Of a stretch of 7,221 nucleotides of DNA, positions 6,393 to 7,221 are shown piece after piece. The first letter of the stretch is position 1, and every line of letters starts with the position of its first letter. Under the pieces are notes generated by a model. It searched no databases. It was given only the letters and a program-made list of their open reading frames with translations, and had not been told where the DNA came from. Origin of the DNA: Chitinivibrionia bacterium (lineage in GTDB: Bacteria; Krumholzibacteriota; Krumholzibacteriia; WVZY01); NCBI GenBank assembly GCA_016208665.1, contig JACQXT010000139.1, positions 1-7,221 of the forward strand. The letters are read 5' to 3'. A program made the translations under genes and the position numbers.

Positions 6393-6401
6393 TGATATAA
6401 C
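6393..6401 (+). promoter_or_regulatory. Extended -10 promoter for the UPF0173 hydrolase gene
   Basis: TGATATAAC fits the extended -10 form TGnTATAAT with one mismatch. It sits 10 bp after the T-run of the terminator, and no -35 hexamer is seen at the right distance. A start near 6408 would give a leader of about 28 nt. An overlapping TATGAT (6391-6396) is an alternative -10. Confidence 0.4.
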
Positions 6402-6424
6402 CGAACCGAACGGCTTGCGCTTTC

Positions 6425-6430
6425 AGGAGG
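6425..6430 (+). promoter_or_regulatory. Shine-Dalgarno site fixing the UPF0173 start
   Basis: AGGAGG lies 5 nt before the ATG at 6436. An upstream in-frame TTG at 6415 would place this site inside the coding sequence, so the ATG is preferred. Confidence 0.8.
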
Positions 6431-6435
6431 TTGAT

Positions 6436-7122
6436 ATGATAACGCTGAAATATCATGGGCACTCATGCTGGGAAATCGATAACGCCAAGCATCGCATCAT
6501 GATAGATCCCTTCTTGAGCGGCAACCAGTTTGCCAAAGTGAAAGCCGGCGAGTTCGACACCATGAGCGCAATCCTCATAACCCATGGGCACGGCGATCAT
6601 ATCGGGGATGGCGTCGAGATCGCCAAGAAGACCGGAGCCCTCGTTGTATCAAACTTCGAGATTGCGAACTATTTCTCGAACCACGGATGCAACTCTCACC
6701 CGCTCCATATCGGTGGCGGAGCGGCCTTTCCCTTCGGCCATGTAAAGCTGACTATCGCCCACCATGCTTCCACCGGACCGAATGGAGAGCCGTTGGGGAA
6801 TCCAGCCGGCATCGTTCTAACTATTGATGGAAAAAGAATATACCACGCGGGCGACACTGGGCTGTTTCTCGATATGAAGCTGATAGGCGAAATGAGCGGC
6901 CCTCTGGATATCGCACTCTTGCCGATTGGGGATAATTTCACGATGGGCATCGACGATGCGGTCAAGGCGACGGAGTTGTTGAACGCAAGAGTCAATATTC
7001 CAATGCATTACAACACATTTCCCTACATTGTGGTCGATCCCAGGGAATTCGTGGCAAAAGTCAAGGCGAGAGGTCGTGAGGCGCAGGTCGTTGCGCCGGG
7101 CGAGTGTTTCGAGCTCGCATGA
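6436..7122 (+). CDS. UPF0173-family metal-dependent hydrolase (metallo-beta-lactamase fold)
   Basis: This encodes 228 residues, the usual size for UPF0173 proteins. The fold binds one or two metal ions, usually Zn or Mn, and hydrolyses esters, phosphodiesters or lactones; the natural substrate of UPF0173 is not established. The N-terminal strand carries YHGHSCWEI (6-14) and the turn DPFLSGN (24-30). The metal site is THGHGDHIGD (49-58, with His50, His52, Asp54 and His55). Further ligands are His109/His110 in IAHHAST, Asp140 in YHAGDTG, and the C-terminal His191 in PMHYNTFP. The pattern is closest to the UlaG-like branch of the superfamily, not to classical beta-lactamases, and there is no signal peptide, so a cytoplasmic housekeeping role is likely and antibiotic resistance is not suggested. 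It appears monocistronic, with its own extended -10 element, and ends in TGA. Confidence 0.93.
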   Translation: MITLKYHGHSCWEIDNAKHRIMIDPFLSGNQFAKVKAGEFDTMSAILITHGHGDHIGDGVEIAKKTGALVVSNFEIANYFSNHGCNSHPLHIGGGAAFPFGHVKLTIAHHASTGPNGEPLGNPAGIVLTIDGKRIYHAGDTGLFLDMKLIGEMSGPLDIALLPIGDNFTMGIDDAVKATELLNARVNIPMHYNTFPYIVVDPREFVAKVKARGREAQVVAPGECFELA

Positions 7123-7167
7123 GCTCTTGCCTGATTTTTAATCATTTGTTATTAAAAGAGTTGCCTG
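7111..7167 (+). repeat. Short inverted and direct repeats at the 3' end of the UPF0173 gene
   Basis: GAGCTC at 7111-7116 and again at 7121-7126 can form a 6-bp hairpin over the stop codon. An AT stem follows, TTTTAAT (7136-7142) with ATTAAAA (7151-7157) and an 8-nt loop. TTGCCTG occurs directly at 7127-7133 and 7161-7167, flanking the AT stem. The group may act as a weak terminator or be chance in AT-rich DNA. Bases 7168-7221 hold nothing I can call. Confidence 0.3.
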
Positions 7168-7221
7168 CTGCTTCATCCATTTGGGAGAATTTCCGCTATT
7201 TTCCTAAGACCTTTTTCTGGC

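Noticed and set aside
6436..7122. Beta-lactamase resistance gene
   Set aside because: It has the metallo-beta-lactamase fold only. Motifs and length fit UPF0173, and there is no signal peptide.

Overview
The window looks like chromosomal DNA of a diderm (Gram-negative-type) bacterium. Three genes carry Sec-type signal peptides, one product looks like an outer-membrane beta-barrel, Shine-Dalgarno sites are strong (AAGGAGG, AAAGGAGG, AGGAGG), and gene packing is bacterial. The phylum cannot be fixed from this sequence. The citrate synthase of mitochondrial type and the secreted oligopeptidase B-like enzyme are combinations I associate with Bacteroidota/FCB-type or deltaproteobacterial lineages and related candidate phyla, but this is only a hint. 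No phage, IS, CRISPR, tRNA or rRNA signal was seen.

Left block (1-3671, + strand). The window opens inside a polytopic membrane protein (1-531). One base after its stop begins a 285-residue secreted barrel-like protein of YaiO type (533-1390), so the two are probably one translationally coupled unit. After 148 bp with a hairpin comes a secreted S9A prolyl oligopeptidase / oligopeptidase B-like gene (1539-3671). Its reading frame is intact from signal peptide to catalytic His, except for one in-frame TAG at 2316-2318 that splits it into 259 and 446 residue pieces. This is the most notable feature of the window.

Middle block (3676-4764, - strand). A YceI-family periplasmic lipid-binding-type protein is followed 39 bp later by a small two-TM protein of unknown function, probably one operon. 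It converges on the peptidase with a 4 bp gap.

Right block (4765-7221, + strand). A 297 bp divergent intergenic region holds a good sigma70-like promoter and a leader of about 130 nt for a type I (mitochondrial-like) citrate synthase (5062-6330). That gene ends at a strong intrinsic terminator. An extended -10 element then drives a UPF0173 metallo-beta-lactamase-fold hydrolase (6436-7122). The final 99 bp are AT-rich and noncoding, with short repeats.

Of the seven natural gene ends, TAG closes the barrel, small membrane, YceI and citrate synthase genes. TGA closes the first and last genes, and TAA ends the peptidase. TAG is therefore an ordinary stop here, which argues against genome-wide amber reassignment as the explanation of the split peptidase.
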